From positions 4,642,664 through 4,706,663 of the forward strand of contig NC_037271.1 of the NCBI RefSeq assembly GCF_000002425.4: 64,000 nt of DNA, given 5' to 3'. This document shows positions 1-12,163 of the stretch, piece by piece. The translations under genes and the position numbers were made by a program. The notes under the pieces are model-generated. The model worked only from the letters and a program-made list of their open reading frames with translations, ran no database searches and had not been told where the DNA came from. Each line of letters starts with the position of its first letter. The first letter of the stretch is position 1. The stretch is from Physcomitrium patens (lineage: Eukaryota; Streptophyta; Bryopsida; Funariales; Funariaceae).

Positions 1-3000
1 ACATGCGATTTCACAAGGAAAAATGTAATTAGCGTGCAGCCAACTGTAAATGTTGTCAGTTAATCCAATGGAAGAAAGAAACATCAGGCACCCACTTACA
101 GATAAAAGAAGACGACTTCAATTTCACCAACTTATGAGAGAATGGTTGCACTTTTCTTTGTTTTTGTGTGAAGTGTCTCAACAAATTGCTGCTTGATGTG
201 ACCTGAAGGTTTGTCTGAATTGCACAAGGCAAACATTCACTTCATCACGAAAATGAAGCATTAGATGTTTCACAACTTCCTAGTTCTCCAGATTGTGAAT
301 GTTGCATGTGCATGCATGCAAGTCAGCTTTCTTCACAGCACCAAGAATATGGAAATGGACAATACTGCAAGCAATCGCACAGTATTCAAGACGTCCTGAG
401 CAGCAGTCATTTGAGCAGTACTTATCGAAGTTCAAGTCCAATGCTTCATTTATATGCAACCATCACAGTGACCTGATTCCAACGATGGGCCACTGTCTCT
501 CAGAAAATAGTTTTTCATTCTTTGTGGCTTTGACGACCGCTTGACTTGCAAGAATACCGAACCGTGGAAAGCTCTTATTCTTCGAAATATCGAGACTTCA
601 AAATTCTGAAAAGAATTCTTAGTTTTTGTGTCCAGAGGGTTGAGGACTGATTTTATAACCTTTGCTGTGAACTGCAATTCTCATTCTTAATCAGCTTAAT
701 TTCTGTAATATATTTTCTCATCTTCAAATCTGATTTCCTGGGGAGTTATATTGCTACTTCAACAATTTCACTTCTTCTATTAAACCGTGGCTCTAGTCGC
801 TTGCAGCATGACAGTAGTACATTGGGTGCTTACCCATTCACAAGGTGTTCGATTGTGTATAATCCTCTTTAGTTCCAAGTTTCTGAATACTAACACAAGA
901 GTGAGTTCAACCAGTAGATTTGGACAGTTTAAGTACAAGTTGGCAGAGCCGCAGAAGTTAAGTGGATGGCATGAGGGTGAGGATTGAGTGACGTATATCT
1001 TATTGATGGACGTCATTGTGGTCCCGCATAAGAGTTCAACTTCATGGCAACCCCGGGTGTGAACCCACTGTAAAAACATGTTTGAATCGACCCGTTTTGA
1101 CAGCCCAAAAGAAAGGTGAGCATCAGAGCGATGATCGTAGCCCACATTGGAGTGAACACACGTCTAATTGAGGGTCCAGTCGATGTAAGGTGTCCCCCTA
1201 AGCACCAGGCAGATCATCCACTGGTTGAACAGCTTCGGATCATCCACAGTTCCAAACTCTGCATGTTTCGAAGAGAATGTACGCACACTTTCTTTTAAGC
1301 ACTAAACGTCGTGATTCGCCTCTTCTTAGAAGTCAAATAAATCTGTAGGAAGCACAAGTTCAATGAGGCGGTGGAGCCTGGCAACGAAGCCATCGTTGAC
1401 CTTCTCACGAGTATGAAAATAAGTGACGTTGTGAAACATTTTAATAAGTTCACCTGAAATAAAATAGAATTTCCTCAATGAAACATTGACGAAGTCTGTG
1501 TAGACTAATTTGATCCATTAGAGCTGATCGGCGTTACCATCAACTTAATAATTGAAGATCCATCACCATTCACGAGAACTACATGTAGCACTATATGTAG
1601 TCTGGACGTGGCTGACAGAGGTATGAACTTCTTTCCTGCAACTGCAATAACAAGGCTTGAATTTCATTGGAATGAATGTATCAAAATTCAACTGCTTAAA
1701 CAATATGCTTAATAAGAAATTGGAGGTCCGTAAGAGTGAGGTTATTCTGGCAACTTTCACTGCCACAATAGATGGAAGTAGCCCAGGAAATGCAGGCATT
1801 AGCTATATTCTGCTTACTCTTTCTGATGCCTCTCCAGCTGCTAACAGACCTGCATTTACAGGAAGGGTTTTCCAAAACGGAATTCTAAAAGTCAACCTTA
1901 TTCAAGTGTGGAGTCTCTCTACGAATGAACTACATTCATTCAAGGAGAATTTGAACACCTCACTCCAGCATGTGGAGACGTGATCTAGTGTCCAGAAACG
2001 GTTCAAATACTTACTGCAGCAATGCCATTCGAAATAAAGAAGGAAATGAAAATCTATATAGTTAGGCGTCCGTGTCCCATATGAGGATATATGCAGGTAA
2101 GAAGTTCTTGAATCATACAGAGTGCAGTGGGGTATGTACAATATACTTCGAGTTTCCTTCTGATGGAAGATTTGAGGAACGCGATTCATGACAAATTCTC
2201 CGCTCCACAACAGGAAGTGAACGCTGCTAAAGGAATTTGCAGGCAACATTCTTAATGTGATTAATCATTACCTAAACATCAAAAGCTCACTTGTTCGCGA
2301 ACTTATTAGTGAAATCCGCAACGATGCTATTACTTGAGAAAATTTGAGACAGGTCACCAAATGATTGCTACTCACTGTTCGCGAAAATGCCTGCTACTCA
2401 CTGTTCGCGAAATCTTGCCAATGATTGTCTTCTGCCTTGCACAGGACTAGCAACACGCGAAATAATACAATAATCAATCGTGGAGCAAACTGCAATCTTG
2501 ACATGTCGAACTAAGGTTTCCCAGTTACAACCGACACCATGCACGTGCTAATTCAAACAACACGACTTGTGTTTCCCTAAAAGTGACTGCTGAGTACCAG
2601 AATCTGACTCACGTTTATTCCTGGGTTCAAGCAGTAAAGCACAAAACAGAAATATCTACGGTCGGAGCTCTACTGAAGCATCTTTCAGACATCAAATAGA
2701 GTCGAAAAAGGGACCTAACCTTCCGTTTGTAATAATCTTCGAAGGAAGACTTTTAGGCCCAAGACCAAGTTGCACCAAGTCTTCTACAACTAATGAGGAA
2801 TCCTCAATTATACTTCATATAACAAGTTATCAGAATATGAAACATCCGAGTTTAAAGGTGGTCAAATTATCCCTCTCAAATGGAGAACCAGTTCCACTGA
2901 TATATTACATCTGACAATTGCCATTCATTGTACATGCTTAATACCTCTGGAAATCTCACCTAGGTGCAAAAAAAAGATGCCACTACGCTATGGTTGATTA

Positions 3001-3206
3001 ATGTACCAGAATCTTTTTGACTCCACACCCTCTAGCCCAAACTTTTTCCCAAGCACTGCAGTTCGTGACATGGAAGGTCCCTAAAGATCAGCACTATATT
3101 TCCTCGGTCGGTACTTCATATCTCCAATCCTTCAGTTGCCTCCAGTGAGATAAGCCACTGTAGTATTCGCAAAAATATTGAAACGGAATCTCGCCTACAC
3201 GATTGA
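1..3206. other. Unassigned 3.2 kb downstream of the NPR1-like gene
   Basis: No coding region could be supported here. Open frames are short and none resembles a known family or chains to neighbours through splice sites. Base composition is intermediate, unlike the very AT-rich blocks elsewhere, so it could hold 3' UTR, a non-coding transcript or decayed sequence. A cluster of TTCGCGAA palindromes lies at about 2294-2411. The right end must include the 3' UTR and poly(A) site of the NPR1-like gene, whose stop codon is at 3207. Confidence 0.4.
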
Positions 3207-6200
3207 CTAAACCTTCGAAATCATACTACCGCTCGTACCTCTAGAAGATGTGGACGAAGATGAAGAAGGAAGATTTGGTGTACGAGGATTTCTTTGCTCT
3301 TCAATCGGCTTTTCGATTGGCTTTTTTGCCTTCTTGATCTCCTCAACCTTGCCTTTCGAGAAACAATCCTGTAATATACCCTTAAGTTCTGCAAAATGCT
3401 TCTTTTTCACAAGCTGGTCCTCAACACTGCAATCTTCATCAGGCTCAACATAGTCGTCATCGAGCACATATTTGTCTATGACTGCCGAATAGCATGGAAA
3501 GTATTTGCGTGCAACTTCAGCTGCATACATTACACGCAACATCGTAAGCAAACAAGGATACTTCCACATATGAGGATTACAAAAGAACTAGGTATAATCA
3601 TTAAATGCGAAGTGATCATCAGTCTCTGGAAGACTTGATCACTTAAATCCTGGCATCACCTCTGATAATTTTAGCTAGATACAAAGACATGTTTGGAAAG
3701 AGAACACATTGCGTAGAGAAAAAATACTACGTAGATCCAACTTAAGCAAAATGTGCTATGAGACTCCTATTACTTAGGTTGATTAAGCACTACACCGTGC
3801 AAATGTTATCTCCATTTCAATATTTTCAACTCTTACTACTATTCCAACACCAAAGTAGTAATCTATCGTCCATTCAATACTACATCTTAGCGAATATCAT
3901 ATCCCTTAGGCAAAAAGGGAATGATAATTTCATAGAAGATAAGTTAGACTTATAACAGCCTCTGAAGGAATGAAACTCTAAACAATGTGAGGAACAGTAC
4001 TCACCAGCCTTCTGCAGAGTTTTACACCTCCGAATCAATGATTCCAACCGATTTTCTTTAGATTGATCCGCAACAGTTACACCTACTAAACCTGCCAACC
4101 TCTTCGTTGGCTCTTCGTTGAGTTCTACTGACGATTTCCTCTTCCTACTTGTTATTTCTGATCCAGAAGAATTCCTAAGAATCTCAGTGGACGTAGCATA
4201 CGAATCGAGATGTGAGATACCCATTACAATATCTGCTTCCCGAGGATACAGCAATCGCGCCAATGCCACTGCAAACATAAAGTAAAAGATTAGGTGCCCA
4301 ACGTGGTACACAGTGTATGAGACCTTGCTATACATGTTTCTGTTTGTTACTCCAGCATTTTCCTGATCGCTGACGAAGAGACAACGTTTCAAAAGCGTCG
4401 AGGCAGAAACACTGACCTCGATTCTCAAGATAAAGCAGCTTCGACATAAGATCTTTCTCAGTGCACGGTTGCTCTAGCATAGCGGCAGCAGCGTTAGGAA
4501 CTGCCACAGAGCGTTCTGCCTGCTGCAGAATGCTTACGCAGAGGCTGTCTTTAAAATTCTCCTCCCCAACCAAATTGAATTTCCTAGTCAACCTCTTCGA
4601 GATGTCGAGAGCTGTTTGATTATCCAACGTTAAAGCCTGCAACTGTGCACCCTTCTCGACAAGTTTTGCAATTGCCAGCGGGTCCCTCCGCCAAGCAGCT
4701 ACATGAAGAACTGTCATACCCCTCTCATTTCGAACGTTTACATCTGCAGAAAGCATAAGTTGTTAATTTACTTTAACATAAATGTCCTACATACCGACAT
4801 GTTTATCATTGTCGTGCATAATATACCACAAAATGAGTGCATGAAACAGTTGCTTTCTGAATCCTCAACTTAACCCCCCCAAAATTGCAAGCGCAAGGAA
4901 TTCTCTGTAGGCATCATTAAATAGCAGCCAATTTTCACGTCAATTATAAAACACATTTTACCTGCAATATCCAGCTCCAGCAAGTGAGCCAAAGTTCTAG
5001 GATGACAGTAAGCAGCAGCATAATGAAGTCCGCAAGCTTCATTTAAATCTAACTTCCCCTCATCTAGCAACAGCTGTACCAATTCTATATCATCCGAATC
5101 TAAAGCCCTGTTCAAAAAAGATTCTCTCTCAATACAAACTCTTCAGACGTGCAATAAAAGCTTAAGATAAACGAATACAAATACACATACTATCATTTCA
5201 CTGTGTTTTGAAGAGGACTTCACAAATGGTGGCAACTGCGGGTCCTACGACACAGAGGGGCCAACGTGAAGGCTCCGAACGTCAAACGAGCTAGGCAACT
5301 GATTACAATAAAGCTTGATAATTGTGAAGTGACCAGATCGTTGCCTGTGTATCCGTTTACGTTGCTTTTCTTGTGACGCCGACAGGTGAAGCATGCCGGG
5401 TCTTAACTCCTTTGGAAACCTTCTCACTTGCTGCAGGGCTGCTCCAGAAAACTCCTTCTCCGCTGTTAGATTATCCAGTGAAGAAGATGCTAATGCGGTT
5501 AAGTACATTGATTTCAACTCAGAACACTCGGAAATAGCTGTTGATCGATAAACGTGTAGCATATCATCCACTTGAAAATTTTCTAGATGGTCAATAAGAT
5601 GTTGCTGCAAAATGTTAACGTATCATTAATATTCAGATACCCTTACAAGGTTGAGACAAAGAAAGCTGGTATTCCAAGTTCTGCCAATATGTCTCGGAAT
5701 TTATCAGAATTTATAATCGGGCTAACAGGAGGCATATGCCACATAACAATGAATGGATAATATACTGCCTATCTCTTCGAGTGAAAGGAACCCTTAAGCT
5801 ACAATTTTTTTGCAGTAATCTTGTATTTAAAAGATAACATACCTCAGCAACGGTTGTCACTTCTGGTAGGTTGAGTAATAGCGAAAGCTGGAGAACCTCC
5901 AAAACGTGGTCAATAATTGGTCGACATGTTATGTGGACGCAAGTGGAATCATAACACGCAATGCCAGTCAGCCAGAGCTCCATCTTCCCACTGTAAACGT
6001 AACTCATGACAGCCATAAAAGCATCGTAGCCTATTTTCCCATCCTCAACAATAGTACTGAACTCTAATTCTAGTTTACGGTTTCCCCCAGTTACCCCCAT
6101 TTCGGAAAAAACTTTTCGTATACCCGGACACCTAGCTGCCAATATGCACCTGTGAATTGGCACTTGCTTTCCATCTAGGATAATTGTGAGGTCACTGTAC

Positions 6201-6337
6201 TCCTGATCAGGTATGCGTATGAGAGTTTCAAGATCAGAACCAAGCTTCTGGAGGGAAAGAGGTGTAAGCCCACTACTGCTTTCGCCACTTCCATCTGAGT
6301 GCAACAAAACTTGCTGCAAAATACTACGATCCGACAT
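3207..6337 (-). CDS. NPR1-like BTB/POZ and ankyrin-repeat transcriptional co-regulator
   Basis: Six exons (6337-5843, 5604-5345, 5107-4962, 4743-4417, 4268-4005, 3520-3207) join in frame to 601 codons, the usual NPR1 length. The N-terminal BTB domain spans about residues 45-165. It contains a C-x4-C-x-H-x2-C zinc-knuckle (C128, C133, H135, C138) like that of NPR1. Ankyrin repeats follow (ALDSDDIELVQLLLDEG, ADVNVRNERGMTVLHVAAW). Then comes the conserved C-terminal block LENRVALARLLYP, whose Arg matches the salicylate-contacting Arg of NPR1. The RKRK stretch in exon 5 is a possible nuclear signal. By family knowledge these are nuclear/cytosolic co-regulators that bind TGA bZIP factors and respond to salicylate in immunity. 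No VDLNETP repressor motif typical of NPR3/4 was seen. Intron 2 uses a GC donor. The start is the first in-frame ATG; an upstream GTG was ignored. BOP-type members are shorter and less alike at the C-terminus. Confidence 0.93.
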
Positions 6338-7471
6338 GGCCACTGCGATTCAAAAATCCCAATTGGGTGCTTACATCAATTACCTCCTGGTCAATTTCGC
6401 ACCTTCCTATGGTTCAAATCTGATGTCGCTTAGTCAACCCAGTGTGACCCCAGAAACTAATATCCGTAACATAAAATCTTACAACATGGAGGAAAACAAT
6501 CTAAATAAAAAGATGCAGAAAAACGACATGATGCTTCAATACTTCCTTCTGTACTTTTGCCACACCTTCTAATTAAATGCCACTCTTCAGAACTTTCCAA
6601 CTCTCTACACTGACAACCTTCAAATTTGGGCACCGTCCTCAACTCAGGAGGGACAAAGAGATTGGGAATCACTAAACGAACCCTTGGGCACCGTCCTCAA
6701 GTTGCCACACATCTCCGGAAAATCTGAGCAAAAAACACATAGTACACAAACGACACCCCACTCCCCAACTCTAGGCCCAGCAAAAATTAGATATCGGGTC
6801 CCATACGAGATTCTCCCTGAACCCGAAAACATAAAATACTAACAAGTAAATGAATCTTCAAACTCCGACCCCGCGAAAGCTACAACTTCCGCATGCGCCT
6901 GTTCATGTTGCAAATGACTCGCAGGGGAGCACAGAAACCTGGACAAGATAGCCAAGGACGATAGAACATTCTGACTCAGCTTCCGCCGACCGAGACACCA
7001 AATTTCCCAGTTACTAAAAGGAAAGTATACCATGTAAACCACGAACCTAAGATCCCTCAAGTCGATACGCAACCGAATTCGAATCTGGCGATACTCCACG
7101 AAAGACGGTCTGCGGCAAAAGCAATCCCGTCAAAATCCCACGTGTAGAGAGATGACATGGCCGCAGCCAAGCAGCGGAGCCAGGAGTGAGAAACAGAATT
7201 TTGGTTTTAATAAAGCGAAACCCCGAATACCCAGACCACTTGTTTCACCACTTGCAATTATAACCCCTGCCCAACCCCCATCTGCTTCGTCACCTTTATC
7301 CTCCACAATAACAGCAACAGAAAACAAAAACAAAACAAACGAACAAACTTCAGAACTGGTTTCCTAACGCCGCCCTTCTTCTTCTGCTTCTTCTTCTCCA
7401 CTTTCACACCGTTCGGTACTGTTTCGTTAAAATTATGTAAATTATATGCACATCATGCACACAATCGCAAT

Positions 7472-7486
7472 CCCCCCCCCCCCCCC
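7472..7486. repeat. Poly-C homopolymer (15 C)
   Basis: An uninterrupted run of 15 cytosines in the region upstream of the NPR1-like gene. Two similar tracts occur elsewhere in the window. Confidence 0.9.
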
Positions 7487-7597
7487 AAGAAAATGTATCC
7501 AACAAACTCATTTTCAGTACACATCACTTGACTATGACTGCAGAAAGCCTGAACGAAGCGACCTTCGCCAGTTCGTTCAGACAATATTAGTGGCCCG

Positions 7598-8127
7598 TGA
7601 CGCTCAATTTCCACGAAGCTATCCATCTCTGGGGACCATTGCCAGCAGGGGCTGACTAAATGGGTGAGGTGGCATCATCCACTGAGGTTGACAGTCCCCA
7701 CCGAAAGGATCCACGCAACTTGCCACTTCATCAACAATGGGTCTCAATCTCAGAGCACTGACGGTCCAGTTGGCACACCAATAGTCCACGTGTGTAAATC
7801 TGACGTGGCAATGCATGTGCTCGAGTCGTGCATTCGGTGCGCTCGGCGGTTAGTGGGAAAAAGGATTTGGGAGCGTTTCGATGGGAGTGGGGTCGAGATG
7901 GGAACTTAGAGAACTTGGGGAACCGTGGGTTGTGCACACAAAAGGAGCGCTGGGGAGCAAATGCCGTGAAGCTTCTGGTCACGTCACTTTGAACGTAATG
8001 TGGCGCAACGTTTCATGGCCGGAAGGCGACGTCTCATCCTCTGCATGCCTCCAGGAATTCACACGTTGATGAATGTACCTTTCTTCATCCTCTGTTCACT
8101 ATCTAGTTATTCATTTACTATCTGACG
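7598..8127. promoter_or_regulatory. Cluster of TGACG (TGA/bZIP-type) motifs
   Basis: TGACG occurs on the plus strand at 7598-7602, 7759-7763, 7801-7805 and 8123-8127, and on the minus strand at 7982-7986. A palindromic GACGTC is at 8028-8033. About one TGACG is expected by chance on both strands of 530 bp. TGA bZIP factors, the DNA-binding partners of NPR1 proteins, recognise this core. The cluster lies about 1.3-1.8 kb upstream of the NPR1-like start codon. Function is inferred. Confidence 0.4.
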
Positions 8128-8767
8128 TGACTTCATCCATTTGTGGTAGGACACACCATACACTCTTTTTTCAAAAAATTAGGGTTTTGTCTCCCTTCGA
8201 CTGACTTGAGTGAAAGGTCTAAAAATACAAATACATTCACTTATTGAGTATATTTTTGTATGAACAAGTGAATTTTCCATTTCATTGTAAACTCTTCCAT
8301 GAGTTGAGAATAGAATATGCAATTCCACTTTTCTACTATGAACAAGTATTCTAGAATTAGAAAAAACTCCAAACGACTATCAAACTTGTTTGTAATATAA
8401 AGTATGTTTGTATGAGTAACAACCCCATTCAGTTAAACTAATTGCACATAACTAAATTGAAGAGAGATTGTTCCAGCTATTTCTACAATTTATTTACATA
8501 TAGAAAAATGTTAAAATAACCTACATGTTTATTAAATCGGCCCACCCTATCGTGGCAAACAAGGGGGGTTGGGATGAGAGTTGAGAATAGAGGAAAGGGA
8601 ACAAGGTGGGAGGGCAGGAGGGGGATTAAGATGAAGAAGGTTGGAAATGAAGAGAGCGAGGTGGAGATGAGGGCTATGATTATAATGATGGTTTCAGGAG
8701 ATGATCCATTTTTCTAATAATGGTTACAATATGGTGGATTGATTTAATAAATAGGTCAGTCATTTTA

Positions 8768-8768
<1 letters not shown>

Positions 8769-8804
<36 letters not shown>
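8769..8804. repeat. (TA)n microsatellite
   Basis: A perfect alternating TA tract of about 36 bp within the AT-rich intergenic block. Confidence 0.95.
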
Positions 8805-8808
<4 letters not shown>

Positions 8809-10310
8809 CTTCTTAATGTTGTTGATAATTATTAAAGCATCTTATATTGGCACACGTGCAATTTAATCAAAGTAGGTTGGATATTTGTTAGGTACTTTCA
8901 AAAAGAAAAACAATACAACTTTTGTTTAGGTGATTCATTTTTGTTTTGCAACCTTCACAATCTTTTATGATTAGTAATATATATAAGATTATGTATTTGT
9001 AGTCTTTAAGATTTTAAATTTATTTTTTTAAATATATTATTTAACAAAATAGTACATTTGTCTATATAAAATTATTGTCTATATAAAATTATATTGTTTG
9101 CAAAGTTGTTTTTTTTAATTTGGCAAAAATACACATATATACAAATTATAATACATACATTATAAGTGTTGATTTATTTTATATATAAATAAAATATAAA
9201 TTTTTTATTAACAAATAAACATATTCCAAACATATAAAGTATAAATGAAGGAATAGGTAATTTTAAAGATAAATAGTTAATGACAAATCTAAAAGCATTA
9301 TAGATATACTAGCAAAAACTCATGCCATTAGGCACTACAATCTTGAACACATCCATCTATTCTATTATTTATCTATGCTTATTTGTTCTCACACTCCATA
9401 GTTATTATATTTTCTAGTTTCAATGTTCCTCAATTCTCATGTTTCCTAATTTCCATGTTCTCTTGTTCCTTTGTTCCCATGTTTTTCTCCATGTTCTTCA
9501 AGTTTTCTAAGTTTCCTTCTTTATAGCCAATTTAGAAGGCTTTTGTGTCTCTTTATATTATACCAAAGTTGTCTTATATATTTATTTTAATATTTACATT
9601 TAAAATAGCATATGTTTGTTTGTATGTATGCATCTAATTTGCATTATATTTCTTCATGCTTTTATCCTTTTATGAATTAATCTAAAACTATTAGCCAAGT
9701 ATTTTTAATAAATAAAAAATTAAATAGTAACTTAGTATTTGACATTAATAACAAGTGCTACACTTTGACACATATGACATTTTTTTTTTTTCGTTTTACA
9801 AATATACATATATACATATATATAATTTATAAAAAAAATTGAATCTTATACTAATTTGGTGGTTGCTTAGATCATAGGTACAACAAAACTAAGATTATAA
9901 TAATTAATTTAGATAATTTGAAAGAATATATATATATATATATAATTAATTACATTTATTATATATATTTATTGATTTTTTTGAAGAAAATTTTAAGTTA
10001 AGAATAAAAATAAGATAAATCACAGTTTTTTAAACTTGTGGTTAGTTGAAACCAAGATGCTTCCTTTACCTGGCCTTCCACCTAGTAAAATTATCCAAAA
10101 AAACTAGAAAAATTAAATATTGGATAGAATGCATTTCTTCTTGCATAACATGAATAATATTGTTGCTCAAAAATTGTGTTAGGCCCACCTCAAAAGATAG
10201 CTATTACAAAACTCTCTAAAATATGTATTAAAATTTCAAAATTGAATATTTTTTTTCTATTTGTCACAATCATCACAATCTATACATGTTTTCTATATTT
10301 AACATTGAAA

Positions 10311-10314
<4 letters not shown>

Positions 10315-10348
<34 letters not shown>
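10315..10348. repeat. (AT)n microsatellite
   Basis: A perfect alternating AT tract of about 34 bp at the right side of the AT-rich block. It gives an artefactual IYIYIY open frame. Confidence 0.95.
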
Positions 10349-10350
<2 letters not shown>

Positions 10351-10479
10351 TCTCCCTTTAGTAAGCAAAGTTTTCAAAAGACCTTTTCTCCACTAAGCAA
10401 GAAAACTTTTGAACCATAAATTGTAAGATAAGTTTCCAGTTTAGTATCCGCAAAAGAGCAAAACATAGAATTAGTTGAC

Positions 10480-12163
10480 CATACTTTTCTGTTTATGAAA
10501 CAGTCTACAAAAGCCCACTCTCCTCTGACATTCTCCTTCCAGAATGGGCCTGGTGTCGGTGGCCCAAGCTTGACTTGCACGCCATGCTGTCAGTGTCGGA
10601 GGCACTGTGCACTGCGTGTATTGCATCCAGGTCCGACTGTTTGATCTCGTGGAAAATGCTTCGGCAAATCTGGAGGGGGGAGATGCCGAATTTGAGCCGC
10701 TATAGCAGCATGTGCTCACTCTATCTCCTCTCATCTCCAGTACTTGTTGGTATCGAATAAGTGAAAGTGCTGCTTCATCCTCTTAATTGCTTCGCATTCT
10801 CACCCCGACATCAGTTTGCTGCTAGCATCATCGTCGTTGCAGGGACGGTGGTGGATTCCTGAATGTCGCAGATGGTGATGACTTTAATAAGGTCCTGTTT
10901 GTCGATCGATCAGTTTCTTCTGCCTATTTAACATGCGCCACTTCCCTAATGCTCCACTTTTCTAATGGATTGGAAAATGCATTGGCGCAATTATCGCAAT
11001 CGTGCCAGAAAAGTGCTGTTCCTCCGCAATTCTCGATGTTCCGTCGGGAAAGGATGGCCAATCTTCCGCTCAAAGTTTAAGATCCTTGTGATGCGATTTC
11101 GCAGATTAAGTACGCAGTTCGCACTCTGATCTTTTTTTCTTCATCCGTTCGTCATCCATGCATGTTTACAGAGGTGCAGAATTGAATATTTAGAGTTTGT
11201 TAAATGAGCAATTAGATAGGGTTAAGGGTTTAGAATTTATTAAAATGTTTTGATGCGACAATTGCCCCATTTGCTATAAATCTCGGTCCGGATTGAAATC
11301 TGAGTTCTCCTCGTCGGCACAGGTTCGATCGTGCGGTTCAATCAAATTTAGCTTTCTTAATGCTTTTTGGTGTTGGTTTGGTGCTGTGTGCTCTCCGCTG
11401 TTGACAATCTCTTTGCTTTTTGTTCACTCATGAGCAACTAGGAGGAGTCAATTTCTACGCTGTAACGACATGAATACTTTCTGGTGGATGGGGTATCTGA
11501 AAGGCCAGATCAATTCATTTGAGCATTTTGCCACACACCTCTGCTTCGTCTCGTTCTTGAGGTCAGCGTTAGCTCATACAGATGATACAACCCTACATAA
11601 CTGATTTCCTTCTCCATCATTAACAACGAAGATATACCATATTTGAAATGTCTCAAGGATGCAAAATCGCGATGGTATTCTGCGTTCTGATTGCGATTTC
11701 GATTTTCTCTTGCCGTGGAAAACAAGGACTTGGCTACTCAACCCACATTTAAGGCATTACATGAGTACACGTGGATGTTGTACAGAGATTGTAGTCATTG
11801 ATTTTACGAACATTTGTCGATCATTCTCTTGCAATGTTGCAACAGCTAATCTCACAACTTTTGTTACATTGCCTGACGAAGTTAACCTGGCCTTCTGACT
11901 GAATATTTTCTGCTTTGTTAGCATGTGCAAATCCAGGTACATTCATCATGAAACGTTTTGTGATAATGATTTCGTTATTCCTTGCCGTTGCATGAGCGGT
12001 CAATTTTGTCATAAACCAGCATTTGCATCTCACAATAACCAAGAAGGAGCTCGTCGTCCGACTGAATTAGTTCCGGCAAAATGCTTTACAATTTTACATG
12101 GATCATCATTCACCTGTCCGTCACCCTAGCGAATAACCCCCGAATCCACCAACCGTCTGAAGC
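10480..12163. other. Unassigned block 3' of the proteasome gene
   Basis: Composition is closer to that of genes than to the AT-rich block on its left, but no frame resembles a known protein. A TATAAA at 11275-11280 sits in a promoter-like setting on the plus strand. It is followed by about 100 bp of mixed sequence and a possible intron donor or acceptor near 11322. The right end must contain the 3' UTR of the minus-strand proteasome gene. A non-coding transcript or a fast-evolving gene is possible. Confidence 0.35.

Larger units (their letters stand above)
6338..8160. promoter_or_regulatory. Upstream region and leader of the NPR1-like gene
   Basis: This stretch has no supportable gene. It has intermediate composition and lies 5' of the minus-strand NPR1-like gene. 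It contains a CTT-rich tract near 7373-7400, a 15-base C homopolymer at 7472-7486, a W-box-like TTGACT at 7528-7533, and a cluster of TGACG/GACGTC motifs between 7598 and 8127. Exact transcription start and UTR introns cannot be set from sequence alone. Confidence 0.5.
8160..10480. other. AT-rich intergenic block
   Basis: Strongly AT-rich sequence without a credible gene. It holds a (TA)n microsatellite at 8769-8804 and another at 10315-10348. A purine-rich GGA-type patch lies at about 8560-8680. A degenerate array of CATGTT-containing units is at about 9418-9520. The short open frames in it are low-complexity. Confidence 0.7.

Noticed and set aside
1657-1983. A 108-codon plus-strand frame in the left block
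   Set aside because: It shows no family resemblance, lacks splice partners, and has no coding-like amino acid pattern.
10471-10760. Overlapping frames on both strands in the 10.5 kb block
   Set aside because: Neither strand shows a known motif, and open frames of this length are expected by chance at this composition.
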